From Bordetella parapertussis (GTDB lineage: Bacteria > Pseudomonadota > Gammaproteobacteria > Burkholderiales > Burkholderiaceae_A), in assembly GCA_945862305.1 (NCBI GenBank), contig CAMAXF010000017.1:1-13763 (forward strand): a DNA stretch of 13,763 nt, in the 5' to 3' direction. The position numbers and the translations under genes were made by a program. Within the stretch, counting starts at the first letter, position 1. Each line of letters opens with the position of its first letter. The notes below the pieces were generated by a model. It had not been told where the DNA came from. It saw only the letters and a program-made list of their open reading frames with translations, and did not search any database. Of the stretch, positions 6,641 through 13,689 are shown piece by piece.

Positions 6641-8589
6641 GTTTTTCTCGGCAACTGCTGCGCGGCCTGGTGGGCCTGATTGTCTTTTTCTCGCTGCTGC
6701 TGCTCCTGGCCGTGGGCCTTCAGCAGGAGCGCCTGGAGAGCCGTGCCTACGAGGGCGACGACCGCTTTGTACCCGCTGCGCAAGTGAACCGACTGGTGGC
6801 CTTGAGCCAACAACTCACTGCGCAAGCCCCCGTCGATGCCGCAACCATCGCGGCAGCCCAGGCGGCACTCGTGGCTGCCTGTGAGGCCAGGCCCCTGGCG
6901 GTGGTGCTCGGGCGGCTTCAAAGCGTGGCAGGTGCGACTGTGGGTGTCGTGACCAGCGGCACTGTCGGTTCCACGGTGGGGCCGGTGGACTGGTCCACAC
7001 GCGTGGCCCTGGCCTGGCAGGCGCATGCGCAGTTGCACGCGCAGGCCTTGTCCTCGCACTGGCGAACGGTGTCGTGTGGTCCGTTCTTGCGAGACCTGGC
7101 CCTTGTGGCGCAAAACCCGGCATGGCTCACGCCCCGGGCCGATGAACCACAGCGCGCACTCGTCGCCCAGTCGCTGGCCGAGCGGGTCTCCTGGACCTCG
7201 CTGCCGCCCTGCCTCTTCGGCCAGGACACGAGTGGCCAGCAGGTGCTGCTCTCGGGCCCACGGGCCCGGTGTGGCCTTGCAGCCCCGGCTGCATCGCCGC
7301 CGCGCCTGAGTCGAGACTTGGCCGCCTGGATGGCGCCGCGGGCCATGGTGACTGATGCCGTCGATGGTCAGTCCGCCTCGCCCCGCCAACTTCGCATCAG
7401 CCTCTCGGGCCCACTGCAGCAGCAGCTCGAGGCCTTCATGCCGCAGGCAGCCCGGGGCATGAAGGGCCTCTCGATGGTGGTCATCGATCCCGCCACCATG
7501 GGCATTCTGGCCATGGGCTGTGAGGGAGCCGCCTGCGACCAGCGCGGCATCGAAGGCTCCAAGCCCTTGGCGGCCGCCCTGGTCGAAGCGCCACCGGCAT
7601 CCGTGGCCAAACTCTTCTTTAGCCTTGCATTTGCCGAGTCGGTTTCCTCGCGCGACCTGCAGTTGCAGATCAAGACCTCGGGTCAGCTCGACGATGAGGT
7701 CGAAAAGCGCAACGAGTGGTGGGAGCGCGCAGCCATTTGCAACCTGGGCGCGACACCGCGTGTGCCGGTGCCCTGTGCCATGCCCATGCGGGTCTCGCAG
7801 CTGGTGGCCCAGGTGGGCTGGTCGGGGGAGCGGGCCAACCTGAGTGGGGCTCGCCTTCCCGTGCCAGGCCAGTTCGGGCGCATGCCGATTGGGGCAGGCG
7901 AGGGTGCAGACATGCGCGAGCCCGTGGTGCTCTTCGATTGGCGCAGCTATGAAGACGTGCGCGCAGGCCGGGCCCGTGCGCCGCGTGACCGAGCTGCGGA
8001 GCAGGCCTACCTGCGCACGTCCAGCCTGGTGCAGTCGGTGCTTGGTGCGGGGGATGCCCGGGCCACGGCCGTGGGCGTGGCCAGCCTGGCAGCACAGATC
8101 TCGAATGCCGCCCGGGGGAGGGCCTCTGCGCCCGTCTGGCTTCTACAAGACGATGCCGTTCGGCCGCTTGCGCGCCCGGGCCTTCAGAATCGTCGTGCCG
8201 CGGAGGTGGTGCAGGCGGGCATGGCCAAGGTGATGATGCCTGCAGAGCCCGGCTGGAAAGGCAGTGGCACGGCGCACCCTGCGGTGGAGGCGGCCTTCGG
8301 GCGGCCGTGCAGGGAGGGCTGCCCGCTGCGCGGCAAGACGGGCACCGTGGGCCGCGCAGACGTGGGCTTCGGGGGCACCACCGTGTTTGCGGGCCTCGTG
8401 GATGTGCCACAACTGGCCGCCTGGCTGGGCATGGAGCCGCCCGCACACTGGAAAGGGATGCCCAAGGAACTGGCCTTGGGTGTCATTGCCTTCCCGCAGG
8501 GCGTTCCACCAGCGGGCGCTGGGCACGCCGCGAGTCGTCAGGCCATGGCCTGGCTGGCGGCGCTCTCGCGCGAGCAGGAGGGCCCCTGA
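6637..8589 (+). CDS. penicillin-binding protein-like transpeptidase
   Basis: 650 residues. A single N-terminal membrane anchor (about 9-28) is followed by a periplasmic region of about 240 residues without a recognised domain. The transpeptidase domain runs from about 255 to 645. S322-V-A-K325 after P-P-A is the SxxK nucleophile motif and K567-T-G-T is the KTG motif. V-L-G-A-G with I-S-N-A-A (468-492) matches the segment of class B PBPs that follows the SxN region. The SxN motif itself is not evident: by alignment of the following V-S-Q-L-V (386-390) it falls on A-M-P (381-383). Ten cysteines lie outside the membrane. The start is fixed by the ATGA overlap and by AAGGAG 8 nt upstream. As partner of the SEDS enzyme it would cross-link new glycan in the periplasm, if active. 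Confidence 0.85.
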   Translation: MSFSRQLLRGLVGLIVFFSLLLLLAVGLQQERLESRAYEGDDRFVPAAQVNRLVALSQQLTAQAPVDAATIAAAQAALVAACEARPLAVVLGRLQSVAGATVGVVTSGTVGSTVGPVDWSTRVALAWQAHAQLHAQALSSHWRTVSCGPFLRDLALVAQNPAWLTPRADEPQRALVAQSLAERVSWTSLPPCLFGQDTSGQQVLLSGPRARCGLAAPAASPPRLSRDLAAWMAPRAMVTDAVDGQSASPRQLRISLSGPLQQQLEAFMPQAARGMKGLSMVVIDPATMGILAMGCEGAACDQRGIEGSKPLAAALVEAPPASVAKLFFSLAFAESVSSRDLQLQIKTSGQLDDEVEKRNEWWERAAICNLGATPRVPVPCAMPMRVSQLVAQVGWSGERANLSGARLPVPGQFGRMPIGAGEGADMREPVVLFDWRSYEDVRAGRARAPRDRAAEQAYLRTSSLVQSVLGAGDARATAVGVASLAAQISNAARGRASAPVWLLQDDAVRPLARPGLQNRRAAEVVQAGMAKVMMPAEPGWKGSGTAHPAVEAAFGRPCREGCPLRGKTGTVGRADVGFGGTTVFAGLVDVPQLAAWLGMEPPAHWKGMPKELALGVIAFPQGVPPAGAGHAASRQAMAWLAALSREQEGP

Positions 8590-8591
8590 CC

Positions 8592-8873
8592 ATGGCAGGG
8601 TGGGATTGGACGGTGCACTACGACGAGCGGGATGACCCGCAGGCTCAGCTGCTGGCTTTTGCCTTGAGGCTTTCGAGCCGCGGCCTGTTGCAGGGACACC
8701 TGGCGCTGGAGATTCCGAGGTCGGTCTTCGAGGCGGTGCCGGCTGAGGCTTTTCGGGCGGTGTTCTCAGATGTCTTGCTCGATGCGGCCCCAGACCTCGA
8801 GGCACGCATTCAGACGCAGGTTGTGGCGGGCGACACCTTTCGAGCCCACCTCACCATCGACGAGCCGGCCTAG
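8592..8873 (+). CDS. hypothetical 93-residue protein, third gene of the SEDS-PBP operon
   Basis: The ATG lies 2 bp after the PBP stop, so it is almost certainly co-transcribed and probably coupled. The protein is acidic and soluble, with no signal peptide or membrane helix. It begins with W-D-W-T-V-H-Y-D-E, has a middle helix-rich part and ends in a beta-like F-R-A-H-L-T-I-D-E. I recognise no family. A cytoplasmic location suggests contact with the cytoplasmic side of the SEDS protein or with the FHA/kinase products, but this is a guess from position. Its TAG stop shares the palindrome CTAG with the stop of the convergent lipoprotein gene. Confidence 0.65.
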   Translation: MAGWDWTVHYDERDDPQAQLLAFALRLSSRGLLQGHLALEIPRSVFEAVPAEAFRAVFSDVLLDAAPDLEARIQTQVVAGDTFRAHLTIDEPA

Positions 8874-9268
8874 CGGCCTTGATTGCGGTCTGTGGTCGTG
8901 CCGCCCGGCGGGGCCGCAAGCGGGCTGGACTGACGCAGGCGGGCGGTGCTTAGGGTCTCTTGGTCTGGACGGGAGGACGGCGCGGGCGCCACCGCAGGTG
9001 AGGAGCTGTTGGCTGGGGGTGACGCCTGCGGAGATGAAGGCAGTGCAGGCGGCGGTGTTTTGGATGTGGCGGGCAGGTCTGCTGCGGTGTCAGTGCCGGC
9101 ATTGGATGCTGCGTTGGGCACGGGCTGAATGGTCACGGGCTGCACGGGAGTGCCCGGCTGGCGCGGTGCCGGTGAGTTAAGCCGCTGAGAGACCTGGTCG
9201 CATGCGGACAGCACCCAGAGGGCGCCCATCCAAGAGAGCACCCGAAAGGCGCTTCGTGACCGTTGCAT
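8870..9268 (-). CDS. small Ser/Pro-rich lipoprotein
   Basis: 132 residues from ATG 9268. A basic N-region (Q-R-S-R), a hydrophobic core and the lipobox L-S-A-C23 predict lipidation and a place in the outer or inner membrane. After D-Q-V-S the mature part is almost all Pro, Ser, Ala, Thr and Gln, so it is disordered, with no domain. Such sequences act as spacers or wall-spanning tails. The ATG gives a textbook signal peptide, although the ribosome-binding site is poor. Longer upstream frames add a sequence unlike a protein N-terminus and would run into the Xre-like gene. The low-complexity sequence limits confidence in the exact extent. Confidence 0.6.
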   Translation of the reverse strand: MQRSRSAFRVLSWMGALWVLSACDQVSQRLNSPAPRQPGTPVQPVTIQPVPNAASNAGTDTAADLPATSKTPPPALPSSPQASPPANSSSPAVAPAPSSRPDQETLSTARLRQSSPLAAPPGGTTTDRNQGR

Positions 9269-9302
9269 GTGATGAGTGTACGTGAGGGGTGAAACGCGGC
9301 CG

Positions 9303-9572
9303 TCAGCGCTGAGTTGGCGGCGTGTGACGCAGAAAGTGGGGAACGAAAATGGGACCGCCCAACTCCTGGGTGAGCCACGCGTCATAGGCCTTGGCCTCTG
9401 CCAAGAGCGCTTGAAATGAACCCTCGCCTTTGAGCGCACCGGCCTCAATCTTTTCGAGCTTGCTCACCGACCAGTTCAAAGCCAACGCAGCTTTTTGGGC
9501 GGGGATGTTGGCGCTTCGGCGCCGCTCTGCACATTTTCGGAGTAGATTCATGGCCTCGAGCTCGAGTGACAT
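9303..9572 (-). CDS. small Xre-like helix-turn-helix protein
   Basis: 89 residues. Residues 9-45 resemble an Xre/Cro-type helix-turn-helix: L-R-K-C-A-E-R-R-R, then A-Q-K-A-A-L-A-L-N-W-S-V-S-K-L-E-K-I-E-A-G, with the family's typical closing I-E-x-G. The C-terminal half is helical, then Pro-rich. It would be a DNA-binding regulator, though the second helix is not strongly canonical. ATG 9572 is used here; ATG 9551 (seven residues later, with GAGG just upstream) is an alternative. It lies 32 bp downstream of the histidine kinase gene and 34 bp upstream of the lipoprotein gene on the same strand, so all may form one unit. Confidence 0.6.
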   Translation of the reverse strand: MSLELEAMNLLRKCAERRRSANIPAQKAALALNWSVSKLEKIEAGALKGEGSFQALLAEAKAYDAWLTQELGGPIFVPHFLRHTPPTQR

Positions 9573-9604
9573 TGGTGGAGGCTAAGGCCAGAACGTTGCA
9601 AGGG

Positions 9605-11029
9605 CTACGGCCTTTGGTGCACTTTCGGGAAAACCATGACAAACCGCGTGCCCGGGGAATGCTCAGTGTCCAGGGAAATGCTGGCCTCATGACTGAGCAG
9701 AATGGTTTTGGCCAGCCACAGGCCCACGCCACCCTCTCGGGGCTTGGTCGATGAGAACAGGTCAAAGAGTTTGTCCCGCAGTTCGGGCGGCACACCGGGC
9801 CCGTTGTCGGTCACGCAGACTTCCACCGCATCGTCGCTCTGGGTGATCGACACGCGAATCTGGGCAGGCGCTCCCCTGGGCTCGGTGGCAATGGCCTCGG
9901 CGGAATTGACCATGAGGTTGAGAAAGACCTGCACGAGCTGGTCGGTGTTGGCCATGACAAGTAAGCCCTGCTCTGGAGCAGAGACATCGACCGAGATGGG
10001 GCGCTGTTGGGCCACCGGGCTGCGCTGCAGCAATGCAACGGCCTCATGCACCGCAGCCTGAATGGGCACCTCATCACGAGCGCTCTGCTGATTGGCGAGC
10101 AGGACGCGAAGGTTGGTCACCAACGCGGCGGCACGTCGGGTGTCGGCCATGAGGTCACGCAGCACCTCCTCACGATCACCCCGGCCACCCTCTGAGGCCA
10201 GTTGCTGTTGTAGGTGCGACACGTTGAGTGCGATGGCCGTGAGTGGCTGGTTGAGTTCGTGAGAGATCGCCGACCCAAAGGCCTCGATGGACACCCCGGG
10301 TGTCTGCAGGGCGTACCGGGAGGCTGCGCCCCGGCTTTCTACCAAGGCTCCTTTGGCCTGGGTGCGATCGCGATCGATATCTTCGAGGACGAGCCGTTGG
10401 AAGGCAATGTTCGAGAGCAGCGCAAAGCTGATCAGCGCCGTGATGGCCACGTTGTGAAGTGGTGCTGCAGCAAAGACATGGGCGTCTTCCTGCAGCGCAT
10501 GCATGCTCACAAACCTCAGGGCGTACCCAATGATCATGATGAGAATGGCCAGTTGCAGCAGTTTTAGGCCCTCACTCGGCTGCTGCTGCTCCAGGCGGCT
10601 GGCTCGCTGAAGGAACCAGACCATCAAGACCATGTGCGAGAGAACCACCGCCGTCATTCGCCAGAGGTCTGGCCAGGGTACTGCCATTGCCCATGTCAGC
10701 ACGATCATGTAGCCGACAAACCAGAGGGCGATGGGCTGAAGGTTCGCGCGCGTGAGGCCGAAGGACCCTGGTGCCTCGAGGATGCGAAGGGTGTGGATCC
10801 GCATACACATGCCCAGGAGCATGAGTGCATGGGCCAGATGAAAACTGATGAGGTCAGGCGCGGCGCCTCTGAGCATCACCAGGCCGAAGCCAAGGCCGCC
10901 GATAAGATTGGCCAGGACCCAGCAGGTGATCTGATGGTTGCGGAAGCCCCGCGTGGTGAGGAGGATTCCAATTGGAGCCAGCATGAGCACCAATGCCGTG
11001 AGGGCATAGGTGGTGCGAACATCGATCAT
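9605..11029 (-). CDS. 7-TM sensor histidine kinase
   Basis: 474 residues. Seven hydrophobic helices lie in the first 211 residues (about 8-27, 36-53, 62-80, 98-117, 122-140, 157-174, 193-211). They form a membrane-embedded sensor with no periplasmic domain, so a membrane or lipophilic signal is possible. After a linker, the H-box has H257-E-L-N-Q-P-L-T, followed by N375 in the N-box, D-N-G-P-G (408-412), the F-box L-F-D-L-F-S-S-T-K and G-G-V-G-L-W-L-A-K (433-441). All catalytic boxes are intact, so it should autophosphorylate on H257 and pass phosphate to D58 of the regulator encoded directly upstream. The ATG directly abuts the regulator's TAG stop. The H-box and G-box type resembles the FixL/TodS/NtrB branch. 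Confidence 0.93.
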   Translation of the reverse strand: MIDVRTTYALTALVLMLAPIGILLTTRGFRNHQITCWVLANLIGGLGFGLVMLRGAAPDLISFHLAHALMLLGMCMRIHTLRILEAPGSFGLTRANLQPIALWFVGYMIVLTWAMAVPWPDLWRMTAVVLSHMVLMVWFLQRASRLEQQQPSEGLKLLQLAILIMIIGYALRFVSMHALQEDAHVFAAAPLHNVAITALISFALLSNIAFQRLVLEDIDRDRTQAKGALVESRGAASRYALQTPGVSIEAFGSAISHELNQPLTAIALNVSHLQQQLASEGGRGDREEVLRDLMADTRRAAALVTNLRVLLANQQSARDEVPIQAAVHEAVALLQRSPVAQQRPISVDVSAPEQGLLVMANTDQLVQVFLNLMVNSAEAIATEPRGAPAQIRVSITQSDDAVEVCVTDNGPGVPPELRDKLFDLFSSTKPREGGVGLWLAKTILLSHEASISLDTEHSPGTRFVMVFPKVHQRP

Positions 11030-11659
11030 CTAGGGCCCCGAGCTGTTGGGCGAGGAAAAATACTCCTTCAAGAGCTGCCCCTGGTTGCGCACGCCGAGCT
11101 TGGACATGATGTTTCCACGGTGCATCTTCACAGTTCGCAAACCAATGCCCAGGCGTTCACCGATCTCTGCATTTCGAAGGCCCTCACCCACGAGCACCAT
11201 GACCTCTCGTTCTCGTTGCGTGAGGCTCTCCATCCAAGGGGGCTGGCCTGCGGGCCCAGCTGAATTCACCCGTCCAGACCGGGGCTGACGCCTGGCGCGC
11301 TCGATGGCCTCCAGCAGGCTGAACTGCTCGAATGGCTTGAGCAGGAAGTCTGCGGCGCCGTCCTTGAAGGCGGCCACAGCCTCGCTGATCTGTGCATTCC
11401 CAGAGAGAAACACGACGGGTGGGCAGTCGGGTCGGCTGCGCAGGGATTGCCAGAGCTGCAGGCCGGAGTCGCCGGGCAGGCGAACGTCGAACAGGAATAC
11501 ATCGATGTCGGCCAGGCGCGCACTGCCAGCCCGATCGCGCAGTGCTTCCGCAGAATCGAAGGCGGCTACTGTGCAGCTGGCATCTTGGAGGGTGCGCAGG
11601 AGCGCCTTTCGCACGCTCGCATCGTCATCGAGCAGCCACACCACGGTTGAGTCTTGCAT
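11030..11659 (-). CDS. FixJ/LuxR-type response regulator
   Basis: 209 residues. The receiver domain (1-125) has the acidic pocket D11-D12-D13, phosphoacceptor D58 (F-L-F-D-V-R-L-P), S86 as the switch Ser/Thr and K108 (L-L-K-P-F). A linker of about 20 residues with Gly and Pro joins a LuxR-type helix-turn-helix (about 142-205) containing L-T-Q-R-E-R-E-V and T-V-K-M-H-R. This places it in the FixJ/TodT group of transcription activators. It is the first gene of the two-component unit and is directly followed by its kinase. Its targets are unknown; the genes on either side are possible. It starts 18 bp after the aldo/keto reductase stop. Confidence 0.93.
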   Translation of the reverse strand: MQDSTVVWLLDDDASVRKALLRTLQDASCTVAAFDSAEALRDRAGSARLADIDVFLFDVRLPGDSGLQLWQSLRSRPDCPPVVFLSGNAQISEAVAAFKDGAADFLLKPFEQFSLLEAIERARRQPRSGRVNSAGPAGQPPWMESLTQREREVMVLVGEGLRNAEIGERLGIGLRTVKMHRGNIMSKLGVRNQGQLLKEYFSSPNSSGP

Positions 11660-11663
11660 GGGC

Positions 11664-11683
11664 CTCAGTCTAGAAGACTAGAG
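11664..11683. repeat. inverted repeat at the reductase/regulator junction
   Basis: AGTCT-AGA-AGACT (11667-11679) is a perfect 5-bp inverted repeat, extended by CTC/GAG with one bulge. It overlaps the reductase stop codon and lies just before the response regulator start. It could be a weak terminator, an operator for the regulator or a chance palindrome. No T-tract follows on the minus strand. Confidence 0.3.
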
Positions 11684-12535
11684 CAGGGCCAACGGCGTCT
11701 TTTTTGTCGGGGCAGGGAAAAGGGCATCCAGTCTTGCCAGGGCCTCCGGAGCCAAGGGCGGGGCGTCATGAATCGCTTGCCAGTTCTGCTCCACATGGGC
11801 AGGCCGGCTCGACTTCGGGATGGGCAGGACACCGCGCCGGTGGGCGATCCATCGCAGGGCAAGGGTGGCAGGGCTCAGACCCAGTTCGGATGCGAGGCGA
11901 CCCAGGCCCGCATGCTGGAGCAGGCCGCCACTGCCCAGTGGCGAGTAGGCCATCAGGGGCTGGCCGGCCTTGGCCATGGCGGGCAGCAAGTCGAACTCCA
12001 CGCCTCGGGCACCCAGGGCGTAATAGACCTGGTTGGTGGCGCAGGCTCCGGCCACGCCGAGTGCCCCCTCCGCCTGGGCCCAGCGTTGCCAGCCGGCCAG
12101 GTCGAAGTTGCTGATGCCCCAACGACGGATCAGGCCACGTTCGGCGAGGTCGATCATGCCCGCGAGGGTCTCCTCCAGTGGGAATCGGCCCGGCCAGTGG
12201 AGCAGGAAGACATCCAAATAATCGCAACCCATGCGTGCAATGCAATTCTCGCCAGCACGAACGGTGCCCGCCCGACTCGCATTGGAGGGCAGGACCTTGC
12301 TCACGATGGTGAGGGAGTCTCGCGCAACCGCCGGTCGCCCTTTCAGTGCTGTCGCAATCATCCGCTCGGCACCGCCGTCGGCGTACATCTCTGCGGTGTC
12401 GATGAGACGAATGCCCAGGTCGAGGCCGGTCTGAATGGCTGCGATCTCGGCGTCTCGGGTGAGCGGTGACTCGCCCATGTTCCAGGTGCCAAGGCCCATT
12501 TGGTGGCCGATCAAGGGGTTTGCATGTGGGGTCAT
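11678..12535 (-). CDS. aldo/keto reductase
   Basis: 285 residues, the usual size for an NADPH-dependent AKR of the (alpha/beta)8 barrel fold. The catalytic tetrad is visible: D46 (L-I-D-T-A-E-M-Y), Y51, K80 (V-S-K) and H113 (L-L-H-W-P). Further family signs are R-W-G-I-S-N-F and, near the end, I-P-K-S-S with nearby E-Q-N for the NADP phosphate. It reduces aldehydes or ketones in the cytoplasm; the substrate cannot be read from sequence. ATG 12535 is well supported by AGGAG about 8 nt upstream. An open frame continues upstream but overlaps gloA antisense. It is divergent from gloA with a 42-bp gap, and both may act on reactive carbonyls (inference). Confidence 0.92.
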   Translation of the reverse strand: MTPHANPLIGHQMGLGTWNMGESPLTRDAEIAAIQTGLDLGIRLIDTAEMYADGGAERMIATALKGRPAVARDSLTIVSKVLPSNASRAGTVRAGENCIARMGCDYLDVFLLHWPGRFPLEETLAGMIDLAERGLIRRWGISNFDLAGWQRWAQAEGALGVAGACATNQVYYALGARGVEFDLLPAMAKAGQPLMAYSPLGSGGLLQHAGLGRLASELGLSPATLALRWIAHRRGVLPIPKSSRPAHVEQNWQAIHDAPPLAPEALARLDALFPAPTKKTPLALL

Positions 12536-12564
12536 TGTTGGTCTCCTGGGCATGGCCTTCACGG

Positions 12565-12570
12565 TATAGT
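12565..12570 (+). promoter_or_regulatory. candidate -10 element for gloA
   Basis: TATAGT matches the -10 consensus at 5 of 6 positions and ends 7 nt before the gloA ATG. This would place the transcript start at or next to the start codon (leaderless mRNA). No good -35 is seen at 16-18 bp; TTGGTC is 21 bp away. Confidence 0.35.
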
Positions 12571-12577
12571 TTCGGCC

Positions 12578-12997
12578 ATGAAATACCTCCACACCATGGT
12601 GCGTGTCACCGATCTTCAAGCCTCCATCGATTTTTACACCAAGGCCCTTGGTCTGGAATTGCTGAGAACCCGCGAGTCGGAGCAGGGCCGCTTCACCCTG
12701 GCCTACCTGGCCGCCCCGGGCGATGCCGAGGCCCAGCTGGAGCTCACCTACAACTGGGATCCCGAGGTCTACACCGGTGGCCGAAATTTTGGGCACGTGG
12801 CCTATGGGGTCGACAACATCTACGAGACCTGTGAGCGGCTCATGCAGGCTGGTGTGGTGATCAACCGGCCGCCGCGCGATGGCTACATGGCCTTTGTGCG
12901 CTCACCCGATCAAATCTCCATCGAGCTCTTGCAGCGGGGCGCGCCGCTGCCGCCAGCCGAGCCCTGGGCCTCCATGCCCAACGTGGGCAGCTGGTAG
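12578..12997 (+). CDS. gloA: lactoylglutathione lyase (glyoxalase I)
   Basis: 139 residues, similar to E. coli GloA (135). It converts the hemithioacetal of methylglyoxal and glutathione to S-lactoylglutathione in the cytosol. Two beta-alpha-beta-beta-beta modules are seen. Metal ligands H5, E55, H73 and E116 match the family pattern of the short, nickel-type enzymes. Other signs are F-Y-T-K-A-L-G-L near the start and G-H-V-A-Y-G-V-D around H73. No Shine-Dalgarno sequence precedes ATG 12578. The gene is divergent from the aldo/keto reductase gene. Its TAG stop overlaps the ribosome-binding site of pgsA, suggesting coupled translation. Confidence 0.95.
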   Translation: MKYLHTMVRVTDLQASIDFYTKALGLELLRTRESEQGRFTLAYLAAPGDAEAQLELTYNWDPEVYTGGRNFGHVAYGVDNIYETCERLMQAGVVINRPPRDGYMAFVRSPDQISIELLQRGAPLPPAEPWASMPNVGSW

Positions 12998-13004
12998 GAG
13001 CCGC

Positions 13005-13577
13005 TTGAACTTTCAGCTCCCCAACCTGCTCACCTGGGCCAGGGTGCTGGCCATCCCCATTTTCATGGGGGTCTTCTACTTGCCCTTGGGGCTCACGGAC
13101 CACGAGCGCAACGCCCTGGCCACGCTCATTTTTGTGTTGGCGGCCATCACGGATTGGGTCGATGGCTGGCTGGCCCGGCGTTGGAACCAGACCACCGCCT
13201 TTGGTGCGTTCTTGGACCCAGTGGCAGACAAGCTCATGGTCTGCGCGGCCTTGGTGGTGCTCATGGATTCCCAGCGCGTGGGCCCGGTGGTCGGCCTCAT
13301 CATCATTGGGCGTGAAATCACCATTTCGGCCCTGCGGGAGTGGATGGCGGAGATTGGCGCGCGCCGCAGCGTGGCCGTGAATTGGCTGGGCAAGGCCAAG
13401 ACTGTGGCCCAGATGGTGTCCATTCCATTTTTGCTCTACCAGGCACCTGTTCTGGGTGGCCTGATCGACACCGCAGCCCTGGGTCAGTGGCTCATTCTCA
13501 TTGCCGCCTGGCTCACCTTTTTCTCGATGGTCTACTACCTGATGCAGGCCTGGCCCGAGTTGCGAGACCGTTCCTAA
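13005..13577 (+). CDS. pgsA: CDP-diacylglycerol-glycerol-3-phosphate 3-phosphatidyltransferase
   Basis: 190 residues with about five to six membrane helices. It makes phosphatidylglycerophosphate from CDP-diacylglycerol and glycerol-3-phosphate, the committed step to phosphatidylglycerol and cardiolipin, in the inner membrane. The full CDP-alcohol phosphatidyltransferase motif is present: D50-x2-D53-G54-x2-A57-R58-x8-G67-x3-D71-x3-D75. The start is taken as TTG 13005, with TAGGAG just upstream. It gives the normal N-terminus N-F-Q-L-P-N-L-L-T and normal length. The only upstream ATG, at 12879, lies inside gloA and the next ATG downstream would remove TM1. The pgsA-tRNA order is common in Betaproteobacteria. 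Confidence 0.95.
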   Translation: MNFQLPNLLTWARVLAIPIFMGVFYLPLGLTDHERNALATLIFVLAAITDWVDGWLARRWNQTTAFGAFLDPVADKLMVCAALVVLMDSQRVGPVVGLIIIGREITISALREWMAEIGARRSVAVNWLGKAKTVAQMVSIPFLLYQAPVLGGLIDTAALGQWLILIAAWLTFFSMVYYLMQAWPELRDRS

Positions 13578-13588
13578 ACGCATAGAAT
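13560..13588 (+). promoter_or_regulatory. candidate promoter for the tRNA-Gly/tRNA-Cys unit
   Basis: TTGCGA (13560-13565) and TAGAAT (13583-13588) are separated by 17 bp and match consensus at 4 and 5 of 6 positions. The predicted start is near 13595, about 7 nt before the tRNA. The -35 lies inside the end of pgsA. Confidence 0.55.
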
Positions 13589-13601
13589 TGAGGGCTTCGT
13601 T

Positions 13602-13677
13602 GCGGGAGTAGCTCAGTTGGTAGAGCGCAACCTTGCCAAGGTTGAGGTCGCGAGTTCGAGACTCGTCTCCCGCTCCA
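13602..13677 (+). tRNA. tRNA-Gly (anticodon GCC)
   Basis: 76 nt with encoded CCA. Acceptor GCGGGAG pairs with CTCCCGC, the D-arm contains AGCTCAGTTGGTAGAGC, and the T-arm carries GTTCGAG. The anticodon stem CAACC/GGTTG encloses loop TTGCCAA with GCC at 13635-13637. It sits 24 bp after pgsA. Confidence 0.97.
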
Positions 13678-13689
13678 ACCCCTCTTGCG

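Noticed and set aside
6478..7389. Long minus-strand open frame opposite the SEDS/PBP junction
   Set aside because: It has no recognisable domain and an Arg/His/Gln-rich composition typical of GC-rich antisense frames. The plus strand has clear SEDS and PBP genes.
7670..8446. Long minus-strand open frame opposite the PBP transpeptidase domain
   Set aside because: Arg/Pro/Cys-rich low-complexity translation with no motif; a shadow of the PBP frame.
9555..9566. CTCGAGCTCGAG palindrome at the Xre-like gene start
   Set aside because: It encodes L-E-L-E in a GC-rich context and has no second copy in the window. A short tandem of this kind can arise by codon choice.
12879..13004. Upstream in-frame extension of pgsA to ATG 12879
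   Set aside because: It would lie inside gloA and add 42 Ser/Pro/Cys-rich residues before the normal PgsA N-terminus.
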